Origin: Agromyces seonyuensis
GTDB lineage: Bacteria; Actinomycetota; Actinomycetes; Actinomycetales; Microbacteriaceae
Assembly: GCF_009789225.1 (NCBI RefSeq)
Contig: NZ_WSTA01000018.1
Location: 1 to 53,480, forward strand
Length of the DNA: 53,480 nucleotides
Direction of reading: 5' to 3'
The translations under genes were made by a program, and so were the position numbers. Shown one piece after another: positions 1-8,556 of this stretch; within the stretch, counting starts at the first letter, position 1; each line of letters opens with the position of its first letter. Under the pieces are notes generated by a model. The model had not been told where the DNA came from. It saw only the letters and a program-made list of their open reading frames with translations, and did no database searches.

Positions 1-194
1 CGCGGCGTCGAGAGGCGCGGGCGGGCGGCGAGCGGCGTGACGCCGGCACCGGGGAGGCGGGGGTGCGCGGCGCGGGCCGGTGCGGCGCCGAGCTGGCCGA
101 GCAGGCCGGTGAGCTCCGCGAACTCGGCGAGGTCGGCCTCGACGGTCGAGGCGGTGGTCGAGGCGGCGGGAAGGTTGGGAAGCGTGATCGTCAT
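1..194 (-). CDS. Unknown protein, N-terminal part (runs off left edge)
   Basis: An open frame starts with ATG at 194 and stays open to the window edge, giving about 64 residues beginning MTITLPNLPAASTTAST. A GAGGA ribosome-binding sequence lies a few bases upstream of the ATG, which supports the start. The visible part is rich in Ala, Leu, Pro and Thr and holds a stretch of acidic residues (VEADLAEFAEL). I recognise no domain, signal peptide or membrane segment, and do not assign a function. The long intergenic region behind it suggests its own promoter. Confidence 0.5.
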   Translation of the reverse strand, partial: MTITLPNLPAASTTASTVEADLAEFAELTGLLGQLGAAPARAAHPRLPGAGVTPLAARPRLSTP

Positions 195-716
195 GGGAGT
201 GTCCTCTGCGAGGGATGCATCGACGGGATGCGCGGGTGCGCGCCGGCCGGGACGCCGGGGTGCGCGGAATACCGACCCGATCGGGGTCGTGGAACGAGGT
301 GCCGGATGCGACCTCGGCGGCCTGCCCGCGCGGATCAGCGGGCGGAAGGCCGGACGGTGGAACTCGGGTTCGCGGTCAGCGGCACATTCGACAACACATG
401 ACGGCCCCGCCGGCCATCATCATGGGGGCGGTCCTGTTCGCCTCGGGGGCGGTCAGGTTTCGCGCGTTGTCGGTCATGGGTGGCAGTCAAGCCGACGTCG
501 TCGCAGGTGTCAAACGGTGACGTCCCCCACCGGACGTGTGTCGCCGAATGCGATGCGCCATGTCGAGCGTCGGTCGGCGACGTGCGACGACATTCTTCGT
601 CATGATCGCAGAGCCTGCGATGAGGAAGGAGTTCATCGAATATCGCAAGAACTTCTCGCGCGAAGGCGCCGCGAGGGCCGAAGGTTCTGCGATCGAAGAT
701 GACGCGGGAGACGACG
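195..716. other. Intergenic region without a supportable gene
   Basis: About 520 bases between the divergent left-edge gene and the end of upp. Several frames are open here, but none shows codon bias or a recognisable protein. It holds a short inverted repeat at 273-289 (CGACCC, 4 nt, GGGGTCG) that could be an operator for the left-edge gene. I see no RNA gene. Confidence 0.4.
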
Positions 717-761
717 GGACCCCGCCGCGCGGGACGTCGTGGCGTCTCGCGGACGGGGTCC
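717..761 (-). terminator. Hairpin terminator downstream of upp
   Basis: Inverted repeat GGACCCCG (717-724) and CGGGGTCC (754-761), with extra GC pairing inside (CCGCG and CGCGG). It lies about 20 bases beyond the upp stop. There is no clear U-tract, as is common for actinobacterial terminators. Confidence 0.6.
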
Positions 762-783
762 GAGGAGCGGAGCTCCGGCCGTG

Positions 784-1416
784 TCAGACGGTGCCGTAGA
801 GGCGGTCGCCCGCGTCGCCGAGGCCCGGCACGATGTAGCCGTTCTCGTTGAGGCGCTCGTCGACCGCGCCGAGCACGATTTTCACGTCGAGCCCCTCGGT
901 CGCCGCCTCGACGGCCGCGAGGCCTTCGGGGGCGGCGAGGATGCAGATCGCGGTGACGTCGGTCGCGCCGCGGTCGAGGAGGAACTTGATCGCCGCGGCG
1001 AGCGAGCCGCCCGTCGCGAGCATCGGGTCGAGCACGAAGCACTGCCGTCCCGAGAGGTCGTCGGGGAGCCGTTCGGCGTAGGTCGTGGGCTGCAGCGTCT
1101 CTTCGTTGCGGGCCATGCCGAGGAAGCCGACCTCGGCGCTCGGCAGGAGCTTCACCATGCCGTCGAGCATGCCGAGCCCGGCGCGCAGGATCGGGACGAT
1201 GAGCGGCTTCGGGTCGGCGATGCGCACGCCCGTGGTCGGCGCGACCGGCGTCGTGATCCCGACCGACTCGACGCGCACGTCTCGGGTCGCCTCGTAGGCG
1301 AGCAGGGTCATGAGCTCGGAGACGAGTTCACGGAACGTCACCGACGGCGTCTGCACGTCGCGCAGGACCGTCAGCTTGTGGGTGATCAGCGGGTGGTCGG
1401 CAACGTGGACTCGCAT
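784..1416 (-). CDS. upp: Uracil phosphoribosyltransferase
   Basis: 210 residues, the usual length. It converts uracil and PRPP to UMP in pyrimidine salvage, in the cytoplasm. The PRPP-binding loop is visible as [11 protein letters not shown] around residues 128-138. The C-terminus (DAGDRLYGT) is the conserved uracil-binding end of the family, and [11 protein letters not shown] is another family signature. The start is ATG at 1416. A TAGGAT -10 hexamer at 1424-1429 (minus strand) leaves only 7 nt before the ATG, suggesting a leaderless transcript. It is divergent from tadA, a frequent neighbour in Actinobacteria. Confidence 0.97.
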   Translation of the reverse strand: MRVHVADHPLITHKLTVLRDVQTPSVTFRELVSELMTLLAYEATRDVRVESVGITTPVAPTTGVRIADPKPLIVPILRAGLGMLDGMVKLLPSAEVGFLGMARNEETLQPTTYAERLPDDLSGRQCFVLDPMLATGGSLAAAIKFLLDRGATDVTAICILAAPEGLAAVEAATEGLDVKIVLGAVDERLNENGYIVPGLGDAGDRLYGTV

Positions 1417-1523
1417 AGGCTCGATCCTAGCGACGCGCCCTGGGCGCGCGCCCAGCGCGATCGACGCGCGGACCTGCGGTTCTCGGCTCGAGCGGGCCGC
1501 GGCGGAACCGGAAGGGAGCAGCC

Positions 1524-1985
1524 GTGCAGCACTCCTCGATGCACGCCGACTGGATGCGGCTCGCCCTCGACGAGGCCCGCGCGGCGGGAGCCGCCGGAGA
1601 CGTGCCGGTGGGCGCGCTCGTGCTCGGCCCCGACGGGAGCGTCGTCGCCGCCGCGCACAACGAGAAGGAACTGCTCGGCGACCCGACCGCGCACGCCGAG
1701 GTGCTCGCGATCCGACGGGCCGCCGCCGCGGCGGGCGACAAGGTGCTCGAAGGCGCGACGCTCGTCGTCACCCTCGAGCCGTGCGTCATGTGCGCGGGTG
1801 CGATCCTCGCGGCGCGCATCCCGACGGTCGTCTTCGGGGCGTGGGACGACAAGGCCGGCGCCGCGGGCAGCGTCTACGACGTGCTGCGCGACCGGCGCCT
1901 CAACCACCGCGTCGAGGTCTACGCCGGCGTCGACGCCGAGGCATCCTCGGCCCTGCTCGTCGAGTTCTTCGAAGCCCGGCGCTGA
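1524..1985 (+). CDS. tadA: tRNA-specific adenosine deaminase TadA
   Basis: 153 residues. It deaminates the wobble adenosine A34 to inosine in tRNA-Arg(ACG). The zinc and catalytic motif HAE is at residues 57-59 (AHAEVLAI), and the zinc cysteines are in EPCVMC (C87 and C90). The length matches bacterial TadA. The start is GTG at 1524, supported by AAGGGAG at about 1512-1518. It is divergent from upp across 107 bp. No oddities are seen. Confidence 0.95.
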   Translation: MQHSSMHADWMRLALDEARAAGAAGDVPVGALVLGPDGSVVAAAHNEKELLGDPTAHAEVLAIRRAAAAAGDKVLEGATLVVTLEPCVMCAGAILAARIPTVVFGAWDDKAGAAGSVYDVLRDRRLNHRVEVYAGVDAEASSALLVEFFEARR

Positions 1986-1995
1986 GGGGGCCGGG

Positions 1996-2709
1996 TCAGG
2001 CGGCGCGGGCGGGCAGTCCGTCGAGGAACTCGCCGAGCATGGCCGCCGACACGACCTGCGCGGCGGGGCGGCGCATCGTGCCGATGTCGCGCAGTTCGTC
2101 GAGGTCGAGGCCGAGCTCGGGCAGCTCGTGGCCCCAGCGCGCCAGCCAGGCGGCGTCGATCTGCGCGTCGACTTCGGGGTGGAACTGCACGGCGAGCAGC
2201 CAGCCGTCGATGCCGAAAGCCTGATTCTCGTACGCGTCGTTGCCGGCGAGCCGCGTGACGCCCTCGGGCAGGTCGAACGTGTCACCGTGCCACTGCATCA
2301 TCGGCGAGCCGAAGACGTGGCGCACGGGGGAGTCGAAGCCCGCGTCGGTCGGTCGGATCGAGCGCCAGCCGACCTCCTTCGCCGGGCCGCGGTAGACCCG
2401 GGCCCCGAGGGCGGCGGCCGTCAACTGGGCGCCGAGGCACACGCCGAACACCGGGGCCTCGGCGGCGATGCGGGCGCGGAGCATCCGGATCTCGTCGACG
2501 AGGTAGGGGAAGCGGTCGGTCTCGTACGCGCCCTCCTCGCCGCCGAGCACGACGAGCAGGTCGGCGGCGAGCGGGTCGAGGCCGCTGAGGTCGGCCGTCG
2601 GGACGTCGACGACGTCGATCGCGTAGCCGTGGGACTCGAGCGTCGCGGCGAGATTGCCGAGGCCGATCTCGAGGTCGTGACGGAGGACGAGGGCGGTGCG
2701 GTCGGGCAT
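1996..2709 (-). CDS. Class I glutamine amidotransferase-like protein
   Basis: 237 residues. It is a GMP-synthase-like class I amidotransferase domain on its own: nucleophile Cys91 in FGVCLGAQ, an MQWHGDTF motif, and the catalytic His-Glu in QFHPEVD. Such stand-alone proteins release ammonia from glutamine or hydrolyse gamma-glutamyl bonds; the partner and substrate cannot be told from sequence. The ATG at 2709 is preceded by a TATCCT hexamer (2716-2721, minus strand) with a 6 nt gap, so it may be leaderless. It converges with tadA, with 10 bp between stops. Confidence 0.85.
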   Translation of the reverse strand: MPDRTALVLRHDLEIGLGNLAATLESHGYAIDVVDVPTADLSGLDPLAADLLVVLGGEEGAYETDRFPYLVDEIRMLRARIAAEAPVFGVCLGAQLTAAALGARVYRGPAKEVGWRSIRPTDAGFDSPVRHVFGSPMMQWHGDTFDLPEGVTRLAGNDAYENQAFGIDGWLLAVQFHPEVDAQIDAAWLARWGHELPELGLDLDELRDIGTMRRPAAQVVSAAMLGEFLDGLPARAA

Positions 2710-2733
2710 CGGCTCAGGATATGCGGGCGCGCG

Positions 2734-3699
2734 TCAGTCGACGCTCTTGATGACGATCGCCTCGGTCGAGGGGGCGACGGCGTTCGGGTCCCGGTACACG
2801 TCCGGCTCGATGTAGATGACCCGGGCGGCGGGCACGGCGGCGCGGATGCGCTCCTCGACGGTGTTCGTCTCGAGGGCGACCTCGCCGAGCTTGAGCTCCG
2901 CGGGGAAGCCGAGCTTCGCGCCGACGAGCAGCTCGTCGGGGCCGAGGTAGAGGGTCTTCATGTGGATGATCTTCTCGATCTCCGGGCCGTCCATGATCGC
3001 GGCCTCGATGGCCTGCACATCGGCGTCGCTCGCGCCCTCGCCGACGAGGAGGCTCTTGGTCTCGATGCCGAGGACGATCGCGACGACCACGAGCAGCGTG
3101 CCGATCATGAGCGTGCCGAGGGCGTCGAAGATCGGGTTGTGCGTGATCGCCGTCAGGCCGACGCCGAGCAGGGCGAAGACGAGGCCGATGAGCGCCGCGA
3201 CGTCTTCCAGCAGCACGACGGGCAGCTCGGGCGCCTTCGCGCGGCGCACGAACTGCACCCAGCTCTGGCCCTTCGGCTTGACCGCCCGCGACTCGTGGAT
3301 CGCCGTGCGCAGCGAGAACGACTCGAGTCCGATCGCGATGAGCAGCACGACGATCGGCACCCAGACGTTCGTCAGCTCGTGCGGGTGGGTCAGCTTCTCG
3401 ACGCCCTCGTAGATCGAGAAGACGCCGCCGACCGAGAACAGGATGATCGACACGACGAACGCGTAGACGAAGCGCTCGCGTCCGTACCCGAAAGGATGCT
3501 CCGCGTCGGCGGCCTTCTTCGCCCGCCGGCCGCCGAGCAGCAGGAGGAGCTGGTTGCCGGAGTCGGCGACCGAGTGGATGCCCTCTGCGAGCATCGAAGC
3601 CGACCCCGAGACCGCCCACGCGATGAACTTGGTGATCGCGATGCCGAGGTTCGCGGCGAACGCCGCGATGATGGCCCTGTTGCCGCCGGAAGCACTCAT
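2734..3699 (-). CDS. Cation diffusion facilitator family transporter
   Basis: 321 residues starting MSASGGNRAIIAAF. An integral membrane metal/proton antiporter, probably for Zn or a related divalent cation. TM2 carries HSVADSGNQ and TM5 carries LLEDVAALIG, the acidic and His positions typical of the SLC30A9-like CDF branch. A hydrophilic loop (RAVKPKGQSWVQFVRRAKAPELP) and a C-terminal cytoplasmic domain of about 80 residues follow. A longer open frame runs to 3945, but it overlaps proC, and the added residues look non-coding. ATG 3699 has AGGA 8 nt upstream and also a TAGGAT hexamer at 3707-3712 with a 7 nt gap. Confidence 0.88.
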   Translation of the reverse strand: MSASGGNRAIIAAFAANLGIAITKFIAWAVSGSASMLAEGIHSVADSGNQLLLLLGGRRAKKAADAEHPFGYGRERFVYAFVVSIILFSVGGVFSIYEGVEKLTHPHELTNVWVPIVVLLIAIGLESFSLRTAIHESRAVKPKGQSWVQFVRRAKAPELPVVLLEDVAALIGLVFALLGVGLTAITHNPIFDALGTLMIGTLLVVVAIVLGIETKSLLVGEGASDADVQAIEAAIMDGPEIEKIIHMKTLYLGPDELLVGAKLGFPAELKLGEVALETNTVEERIRAAVPAARVIYIEPDVYRDPNAVAPSTEAIVIKSVD

Positions 3700-3706
3700 G
3701 CCGATC

Positions 3707-3712
3707 ATCCTA
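3707..3712 (-). promoter_or_regulatory. -10 hexamer TAGGAT that fixes the CDF transporter start
   Basis: It reads TAGGAT on the minus strand and ends 7 nt before the ATG at 3699. This spacing puts the transcript start at or next to the start codon and argues against the longer frame to 3945. Confidence 0.5.
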
Positions 3713-3775
3713 CGAGCGCCGCCGGACGGCTCTCGCACTACGACGCCGGGCTGCGGGCATCCATAGGATGAGCGG

Positions 3776-4621
3776 ATGAGCGAGTCCCCGACCACCCTGC
3801 CCGTCGTCGCCTTCCTGGGCGCCGGATCGATGGCCGGCGCCATCATCGCGGGGCTCACGCGCCCCGGCGTCGAGGTCGAGGGCATCCGCACGACGAACCG
3901 CAGCGCCGAGGCCGCCGCGGCGTACGCGGGCCGCGACGGCATCACGGCCTACGCGACCGACGAGGACGCCGACGCGAACCGCTCCGCCGTCGCCGGGGCG
4001 AAGCTCGTCGTCGTCGCGGTGAAGCCGGCCATGGTCCCCGACCTCCTCCGCGAGATCGCCGGCTCCCTCGACGAGGGCGCGGTCGTCGTGTCGGTCGCCG
4101 CAGGCGTCACGCTCGACACGTTCGAATCGATCCTCCCGGCCCACGTCTCGGTCGTGCGTTCGATGCCGAACACGCCCGCCCTCGTCGGCCGGGGCGTCAC
4201 GGGCGTCGCGGGCGGCAGCCGCACGGGCGAGGAGGACCTCGCGCTCGCCGTCGCCCTCTTCGAGACGGTCGGCGAGGTGATCGTGCTGCCGGAGTCGCAG
4301 ATCGACGCGCTCTCGGCGATCTCCGGCTCGGGTCCCGCGTACGTGTTCTTCCTCATCGAGCAGCTCACCGCGACCGCGGTGAACCTCGGCTTCACGCCCG
4401 AGCAGGCCGCGCTCATGGTGCAGGGCACGTTCCGCGGTGCGAGCGAACTGCTCGCGGCGACGGGCGAGGAGCCCGCCGAGCTGCGCCGTCGTGTCACGAG
4501 CCCGAAGGGCACCACCGAGCGCGCGATCGCCGTCTTCGAGACCGCCGGCTTCGGGCAGACGTTCGACTCGGCGACCGCCGCGGCCATCGCCCGCGCCGCC
4601 GAACTCGCCGCCGGCAAGTGA
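3776..4621 (+). CDS. proC: Pyrroline-5-carboxylate reductase
   Basis: 281 residues. It reduces 1-pyrroline-5-carboxylate to proline with NAD(P)H, the last step of proline synthesis. The dinucleotide-binding N-terminus is FLGAGSMAGAIIAGL (about residues 13-27), and the family signature region is around SGSGPAYVFFLIEQL. The C-terminal SPKGTTERAI matches ProC dimer domains. ATG 3776 is 6 nt after TAGGAT (3764-3769), so the mRNA is probably leaderless. The stop overlaps the GTG of the glycosidase downstream. Confidence 0.95.
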   Translation: MSESPTTLPVVAFLGAGSMAGAIIAGLTRPGVEVEGIRTTNRSAEAAAAYAGRDGITAYATDEDADANRSAVAGAKLVVVAVKPAMVPDLLREIAGSLDEGAVVVSVAAGVTLDTFESILPAHVSVVRSMPNTPALVGRGVTGVAGGSRTGEEDLALAVALFETVGEVIVLPESQIDALSAISGSGPAYVFFLIEQLTATAVNLGFTPEQAALMVQGTFRGASELLAATGEEPAELRRRVTSPKGTTERAIAVFETAGFGQTFDSATAAAIARAAELAAGK

Positions 4622-5916
4622 GCACGGCCGCGGGCGATCGCGCACCGCTACGGCTCGACGGGGAACCGCGGTTCGCGTGGCGCGGGGTCATGCTCGACGT
4701 CGCGCGCCGGTTCCGACCGCTGCCCGAGCTGGAGCGGTTCATCGACCTCCTCGCCGCGCACGGCCTCAACGTGCTGCAGCTGCACCTCACCGACGACCAG
4801 GGGTGGCGCTTCGAGAGCCGCCGGTACCCGCAGTTGACCGAGGTCGGCGGCCGGCGCTCGGCGTCGCAGCTCGGGCACGGGCCGAATGCCGGCCTCGACG
4901 GCCGGCACCACGCCGGGCACTACACGCAGGACGAGCTGCGCGCCCTCGTCGCCTACGCGGCGGCCCGCGGCATCCGGCTCGTGCCCGAGATCGACGTGCC
5001 CGGCCACGCGAAGGCGATCCTCGCCGCCTACCCGGAGTTCGGCGTCGGCGACCCGGCCGAAGTCGCCGCCCGCAACCGCGAGCCGTGGACGCGCTTCGGG
5101 ATCACCGACGAGGTGCTGAACGCCGAGGCGGCGACCGTCGCGTTCGTCGGCGACGTGCTCGAGGAGGTCGTCGACGTGTTCGGCGGCGACCTCGTCGGCA
5201 TCGGCGGCGACGAGGCCGTCAAGTCCCGGTGGGAGGCCGACCCGCGCACGCACGAGCTCCTCGCCGAGCGCGGCCTCGCGAACGGGCACGAGCTGCAGGC
5301 GTGGTTCCTGCGCGCGCTCGCCGACCGGCTGGGTCGCCGCGGCGTCCGCATCCTCGGCTGGGACGAGATGCTCGAGGGCGCCGCGCCGGCGGCGGATGCC
5401 GTGGTCGCCTCGTGGCGCGGGCCGGTCGGCGCCGGACTCGCCGCGCGGCTCGGCCACGACGTCATCCTCTGCCCCGACCTCTGGACCTACCTCGACTACC
5501 GGCAGTCGGATGCGCCGGAGGAGCCGATCCCGGTCGGCACCGTCCTCTCGCTCGAGGATGTCGCGTCGTTCGACCCGGTGCCGGCCGATGCGCCGGCGTG
5601 GTTCTCCGATCGGGTGATCGGCGTGCAGGCGAACGTGTGGACCGAGCACCTCGACACCCGCGAGCGGCTCGACTACGCCGTCTTCCCACGGCTCGGTGCG
5701 TTCGCCGAGGTCGCGTGGAACGGGCGTCCGGCGGCCGGGTTCGAGTCGCGCCTGCCCGGCTATCTCGACTGGTTGGATGCCCGCGGCGTCGACTACCGGC
5801 CGCTGGCCGGTCCGCGCCCGGACCAGCAGCGGCCCGGCGTGCCCGGGGTGCCGCGCTCGCGGGAGGCGCGGCTCGCGGAGCTCGCTCGACTGACCGCGAC
5901 CCTGCCGGCGGAGTAG
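4618..5916 (+). CDS. Family 20 glycoside hydrolase (beta-N-acetylhexosaminidase-like)
   Basis: 432 residues starting at GTG 4618, overlapping the proC stop by 4 bases (GTGA). The GH20 catalytic barrel is clear: FAWRGVMLDVARRF near the N-terminus, LQLHLTDDQGWR, PEIDVPGHAKA, and the catalytic Asp-Glu pair in VGIGGDEAVKS; EHLDTRERLDYAVFPRLGAFAEVAW is typical of the barrel end. It should release terminal GlcNAc or GalNAc from glycans, possibly chitin or peptidoglycan fragments. It lacks a signal peptide and the usual N-terminal GH20b domain, so it looks cytoplasmic and catalytic-domain only. Substrate is uncertain. Confidence 0.88.
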   Translation: MSTAAGDRAPLRLDGEPRFAWRGVMLDVARRFRPLPELERFIDLLAAHGLNVLQLHLTDDQGWRFESRRYPQLTEVGGRRSASQLGHGPNAGLDGRHHAGHYTQDELRALVAYAAARGIRLVPEIDVPGHAKAILAAYPEFGVGDPAEVAARNREPWTRFGITDEVLNAEAATVAFVGDVLEEVVDVFGGDLVGIGGDEAVKSRWEADPRTHELLAERGLANGHELQAWFLRALADRLGRRGVRILGWDEMLEGAAPAADAVVASWRGPVGAGLAARLGHDVILCPDLWTYLDYRQSDAPEEPIPVGTVLSLEDVASFDPVPADAPAWFSDRVIGVQANVWTEHLDTRERLDYAVFPRLGAFAEVAWNGRPAAGFESRLPGYLDWLDARGVDYRPLAGPRPDQQRPGVPGVPRSREARLAELARLTATLPAE

Positions 5917-5921
5917 GCGCC

Positions 5922-6151
5922 GTCGGTCGAGTCGGCGCGCAGCGTCGATCCCGTTGGTCGAGTAGGCGCGCAGCGCCGATCCCGTTGGTCGAGTAGGCGC
6001 GCAGCGCCGTATCGAGACCGTCGCGTGGTCTCGAGACGCTCCTGCGTCGCTCCTCGACCGGCGGATGGTCCCGTCGGCCGAGTAAGCGCGCAGCGCCGTA
6101 TCGAGACCGTCGCGTGGTCTCGAGACGCTCCTGCGTCGCTACTCGACCGGC
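5922..6151. repeat. Palindromic repeat locus A (three left arms, then right-left-right)
   Basis: Three tandem left-arm copies (near 5922, 5953 and 5984, the last two about 31 bases apart) contain GGTCGAGTAGGCGCGCAG variants. They are followed by a right arm, another left arm at about 6070-6107, and a final right arm to about 6150. Arms pair through CGTATCGAGACC with GGTCTCGAGACG. It sits between the convergent GH20 and RlmC genes. The last right arm runs into the rlmC 3' end and provides its stop codon. Confidence 0.85.
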
Positions 6152-7299
6152 TGGAGGCGGCGTTCGAGCAGCACCATGACCTCGAAGTGCGTCGTCTGCG
6201 GGAACATGTCGAAGACGCGCGCCTTGACGGGGCGGAGGCTCGGCATGGCCGCGAGGTCGCGGGCGAGCGAGGCGGCGTTGCAGCTCGAGTAGAGCACGTG
6301 CGAGGCATCCGACGCCTCGAGCCAGGCGGCCAGCTCGGCGCCGATGCCGCGCCGCGGCGGGTTGACGACGACGAGGTCGGGCACCTCGTGGGGCGCGGCG
6401 CCGAGCGCGAAGGCCGTGGCATCGCCGGCGGCGAAGCGCACCCGTTCGAGCGCGGCGTCCGTGCGGGAGAGCTCGGCGCTCGCGACGGCCTCGACGCTCG
6501 TCTCGATGCCGGTGACCTCGGTGCCCGTCGGCGTGCCCGCGGAGGACGCGAGGTGCAGCGCGAACCCCCCGACGCCCGAGTAGAGGTCCCACGCCGAGTC
6601 CGGGGCGAGGTCGCGGATCCAATCGCGCGCCTCCCCGTAGAGGGCCTCCGCGATGACGGTGTTCGTCTGGAAGAAGCTCTGCGGTCGCAGGTGCAACGTC
6701 ACGTCGTTGAGCCGCATCGGCAGGGTGTCGTGCTCGGTGAGCACGAGCTCCTGCTCGCCCTCGAGCACCGCCTTGTGCTCGGGCAGGATGTTGGCCGACA
6801 CGACGCGCGCGTTCGGCAGTTCGGCGAGCAGGGCCGGCAGGTGCTTGCGGATGCGCCCGACCGGCTCGGTCGAACGCAGCACGAAGCGGATCATGAGCTC
6901 GCCGTCGGGCGACTCGGTGAGGATGAGGTGCTTGAGCTCGCCGCGCCGGCTCGGCACGTCGTACGGCGCGATCCTCGCGAGTCCGATGAAGCGCGCGAGC
7001 ACGGGGAACGCGGCCCGGTGGCCGGGGGAGCAGATGCCGCAGGCCTCGAGGTCGACGCCGTGGCCGTCGGCGTCGAGGATGCCGATCGTCGGGGCATCCA
7101 TCGTGCCGCCCACGACCATCTTCGCCTTGTTGCGGTAGGCGGCCTCGGGGCTCGCGACCGGCGCGAGCCAGTCGCCGACGCCGAAGGGCGCGAGCAGTTC
7201 CTCGGCGTGCGACTGCTTGTCGGCGAGCTGCGCGTCGTAGGGGCGGCCCATCAGGCTGCACGAGCGGCAGACCCCCGCATCGAAATACGCGCACTCCAC
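6139..7299 (-). CDS. rlmC: 23S rRNA (uracil-C5)-methyltransferase, RlmC/RumB type
   Basis: 386 residues. An SAM-dependent methyltransferase that makes 5-methyluridine in 23S rRNA. It has the N-terminal iron-sulfur cysteines of the RlmC group (CAYFDAGVCRSC, C3, C11, C14, with a fourth near residue 84 in GICSPG), the SAM fold DLYSGVGGFALH, the VNPPRRG motif and the nucleophile Cys in YSSCN. E. coli RlmC starts the same way, which fixes the GTG at 7299. A GGAGG lies only 1 nt from this GTG, too close to act; a TACCCT hexamer 6 nt upstream points to a leaderless start. The last residues (QPVE) and stop are encoded by the repeat. The exact target uridine is inferred. Confidence 0.88.
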   Translation of the reverse strand: MECAYFDAGVCRSCSLMGRPYDAQLADKQSHAEELLAPFGVGDWLAPVASPEAAYRNKAKMVVGGTMDAPTIGILDADGHGVDLEACGICSPGHRAAFPVLARFIGLARIAPYDVPSRRGELKHLILTESPDGELMIRFVLRSTEPVGRIRKHLPALLAELPNARVVSANILPEHKAVLEGEQELVLTEHDTLPMRLNDVTLHLRPQSFFQTNTVIAEALYGEARDWIRDLAPDSAWDLYSGVGGFALHLASSAGTPTGTEVTGIETSVEAVASAELSRTDAALERVRFAAGDATAFALGAAPHEVPDLVVVNPPRRGIGAELAAWLEASDASHVLYSSCNAASLARDLAAMPSLRPVKARVFDMFPQTTHFEVMVLLERRLQPVE

Positions 7300-7305
7300 C
7301 CCTCC

Positions 7306-7311
7306 AGGGTA
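7306..7311 (-). promoter_or_regulatory. -10 hexamer TACCCT for rlmC
   Basis: On the minus strand, TACCCT ends 6 nt before GTG 7299. It explains a start codon whose nearest GGAGG is too close to be used. Together with TACGCT at 7345-7350 for the divergent DUF402 gene it makes back-to-back leaderless-type promoters. Confidence 0.5.
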
Positions 7312-7356
7312 GGCGGCATCGCCTGCGGGGATGCCGGGCGGGCCTACGCTGGCCGG

Positions 7357-7929
7357 ATGACCGACGCCCCCATTGCGCCCGACGCGCTCGACCTCGTGCC
7401 CGGCGAACAGGTGCTGCTGCGCTTCCGCAAGTACGACGGCGGACGGCACTGGGAGGCCGAGACCGGCGTCTGGCTGGGCCGCGACGCGCATGGCTTCTGG
7501 GTCGGGTTCCCGGAGGGCACGTACTACGAGCGGCCGGGGCGCTCGTTCACCGCGGGCTGGGGGAGCGTGTCGCTGTTCCCGGCGGCCGGGTGGGCGGCGA
7601 CGTTCAACCGCGACCACGATGACACCGAGGTGTACGTCGATCTCACGAGCGAGCCCGAGCTCTTCCGCGACGCCGACGGGGTCGCGGTCGCCGCGCTCAT
7701 CGACCTCGACCTCGACGTGCTGCGCCTCCGCACGGGCGAGCACGTCATCGTCGACCAGGACGAGCTCGTCGAGCATCGCGAGCTGTTCGGCTACCCCGAC
7801 GAGCTCGTCGCGAAGGTCGAGGCCGACGCGGATGCCGTGCTCGCCGCGGCCCGCGCCGGCGAGGCGCCGTTCGACGCGGCCACGCCTGCGCACTGGTTCG
7901 CGGTGCTCGACGGGCTCGTGGGGCGGTAG
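7357..7929 (+). CDS. DUF402 domain-containing protein
   Basis: 190 residues. It shows the DUF402 (FomD/Ntdp-like) pattern: WEAETGVWLGRDAHGFWVGFPEGTYYERPGRSF, then VYVDLTSEPE and LIDLDLDVLRLRTGEHVIVDQDEL, whose acidic residues bind metal in characterised nucleoside di/triphosphatase members. No signal peptide or TM, so cytoplasmic. The substrate is unknown. ATG 7357 follows TACGCT (7345-7350) by 6 nt. It is divergent from rlmC and followed by a repeat locus. Confidence 0.82.
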   Translation: MTDAPIAPDALDLVPGEQVLLRFRKYDGGRHWEAETGVWLGRDAHGFWVGFPEGTYYERPGRSFTAGWGSVSLFPAAGWAATFNRDHDDTEVYVDLTSEPELFRDADGVAVAALIDLDLDVLRLRTGEHVIVDQDELVEHRELFGYPDELVAKVEADADAVLAAARAGEAPFDAATPAHWFAVLDGLVGR

Positions 7930-7940
7930 GCGCGGGGCCG

Positions 7941-8043
7941 TTGGTCGAGTAGGTGCGGAGCGTCGTATCGGCGCCGGTTGCGTGGTCTCGATACGCTCCT
8001 GCGTCGCTACTCGACCGGCGGGGTGCGTCGCTGCTCGACCGGC
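7941..8043. repeat. Palindromic repeat locus B
   Basis: Left arm about 7941-7971 (TTGGTCGAGTAGGTGCGG…CGTATCGG) and right arm about 7983-8018 (GGTCTCGATACGCTCC…CTACTCGACC), then a partial right arm to 8043. It starts 11 bases after the DUF402 stop. The rest of the gap up to 8166 holds only the ribosome-binding site (GGGGAG) of the next gene. Confidence 0.85.
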
Positions 8044-8166
8044 GGGGATGCGTCGGTGTCGAGCGGCCTGGTTGTGCGGCGATGTCGAATTCCGGCGGGC
8101 GAGCACGTCAGCATGGTGTGACGAAGGCCGTCACGGCCCGCGAGGGCGCGGACAGGGGAGCACGCC

Positions 8167-8556
8167 ATGACCGACACGTACGTCTATCTCATCCACGAGC
8201 CCGACTGGGATTCGGACGCCTATCTCGACGCCGCGAGCGGGGTGCCCGGCGGGGACCCGTCGACCAACTTCCCCGAGCATCGGGCCTTCCAGGAGGCCGT
8301 CGCGCGGCTCGGAGCGCGCATCGTCGGGGCCGCGGCTTTGCAGAACGCCCGTCACGGCGGGCGGGTGACCCCCGGCGACGGGGACGCGGCCGAGCGCGAC
8401 GCCGTCTACTCGGACGGGCCGTACCCGGACACGAGCGAAGTCGTCTCCGGCTTCTACATGGTCGAGGTCGACGAGGAGGAGACCGCTCGCCGCATCGCCG
8501 CGCTCGTGCCGACCGGCGGCCACATCGAGTGGCGGAAGGTGTTCCCGATTTCGTGA
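8167..8556 (+). CDS. YCII-related (DGPF) protein
   Basis: 129 residues, a single YCII/DGPF domain. The family motif appears as DGPYPDTSE (the usual form is DGPF-x-E-T-K-E), and the C-terminus GGHIEWRKVFPI is typical. The ATG at 8167 has GGGGAG 6 nt upstream. The stop overlaps the GTG of the sigma factor (GTGA), so the two are translationally coupled. DGPF proteins are the standard genomic partners of ECF42 sigma factors; their biochemical role is not settled. Cytoplasmic, no TM. Confidence 0.85.
   Translation: MTDTYVYLIHEPDWDSDAYLDAASGVPGGDPSTNFPEHRAFQEAVARLGARIVGAAALQNARHGGRVTPGDGDAAERDAVYSDGPYPDTSEVVSGFYMVEVDEEETARRIAALVPTGGHIEWRKVFPIS

Noticed and set aside
273-289. Short inverted repeat CGACCC…GGGGTCG as a defined operator
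   Set aside because: Too short and GC-rich to be convincing. It is mentioned only as a possibility.
195-783. Plus-strand open frames at 37-702 and 536-799
   Set aside because: No codon bias, no ribosome site, no recognisable motif, and the upp terminator lies inside the second.
2734-3945. Longer version of the CDF transporter starting at 3945
   Set aside because: It would overlap proC by 170 bases, the added residues have no homology pattern, and ATG 3699 has a good ribosome site and -10.
6139-8106. A 655-codon minus-strand frame as one long protein
   Set aside because: Only the part from GTG 7299 matches RlmC. The rest overlaps the DUF402 gene and repeat B.
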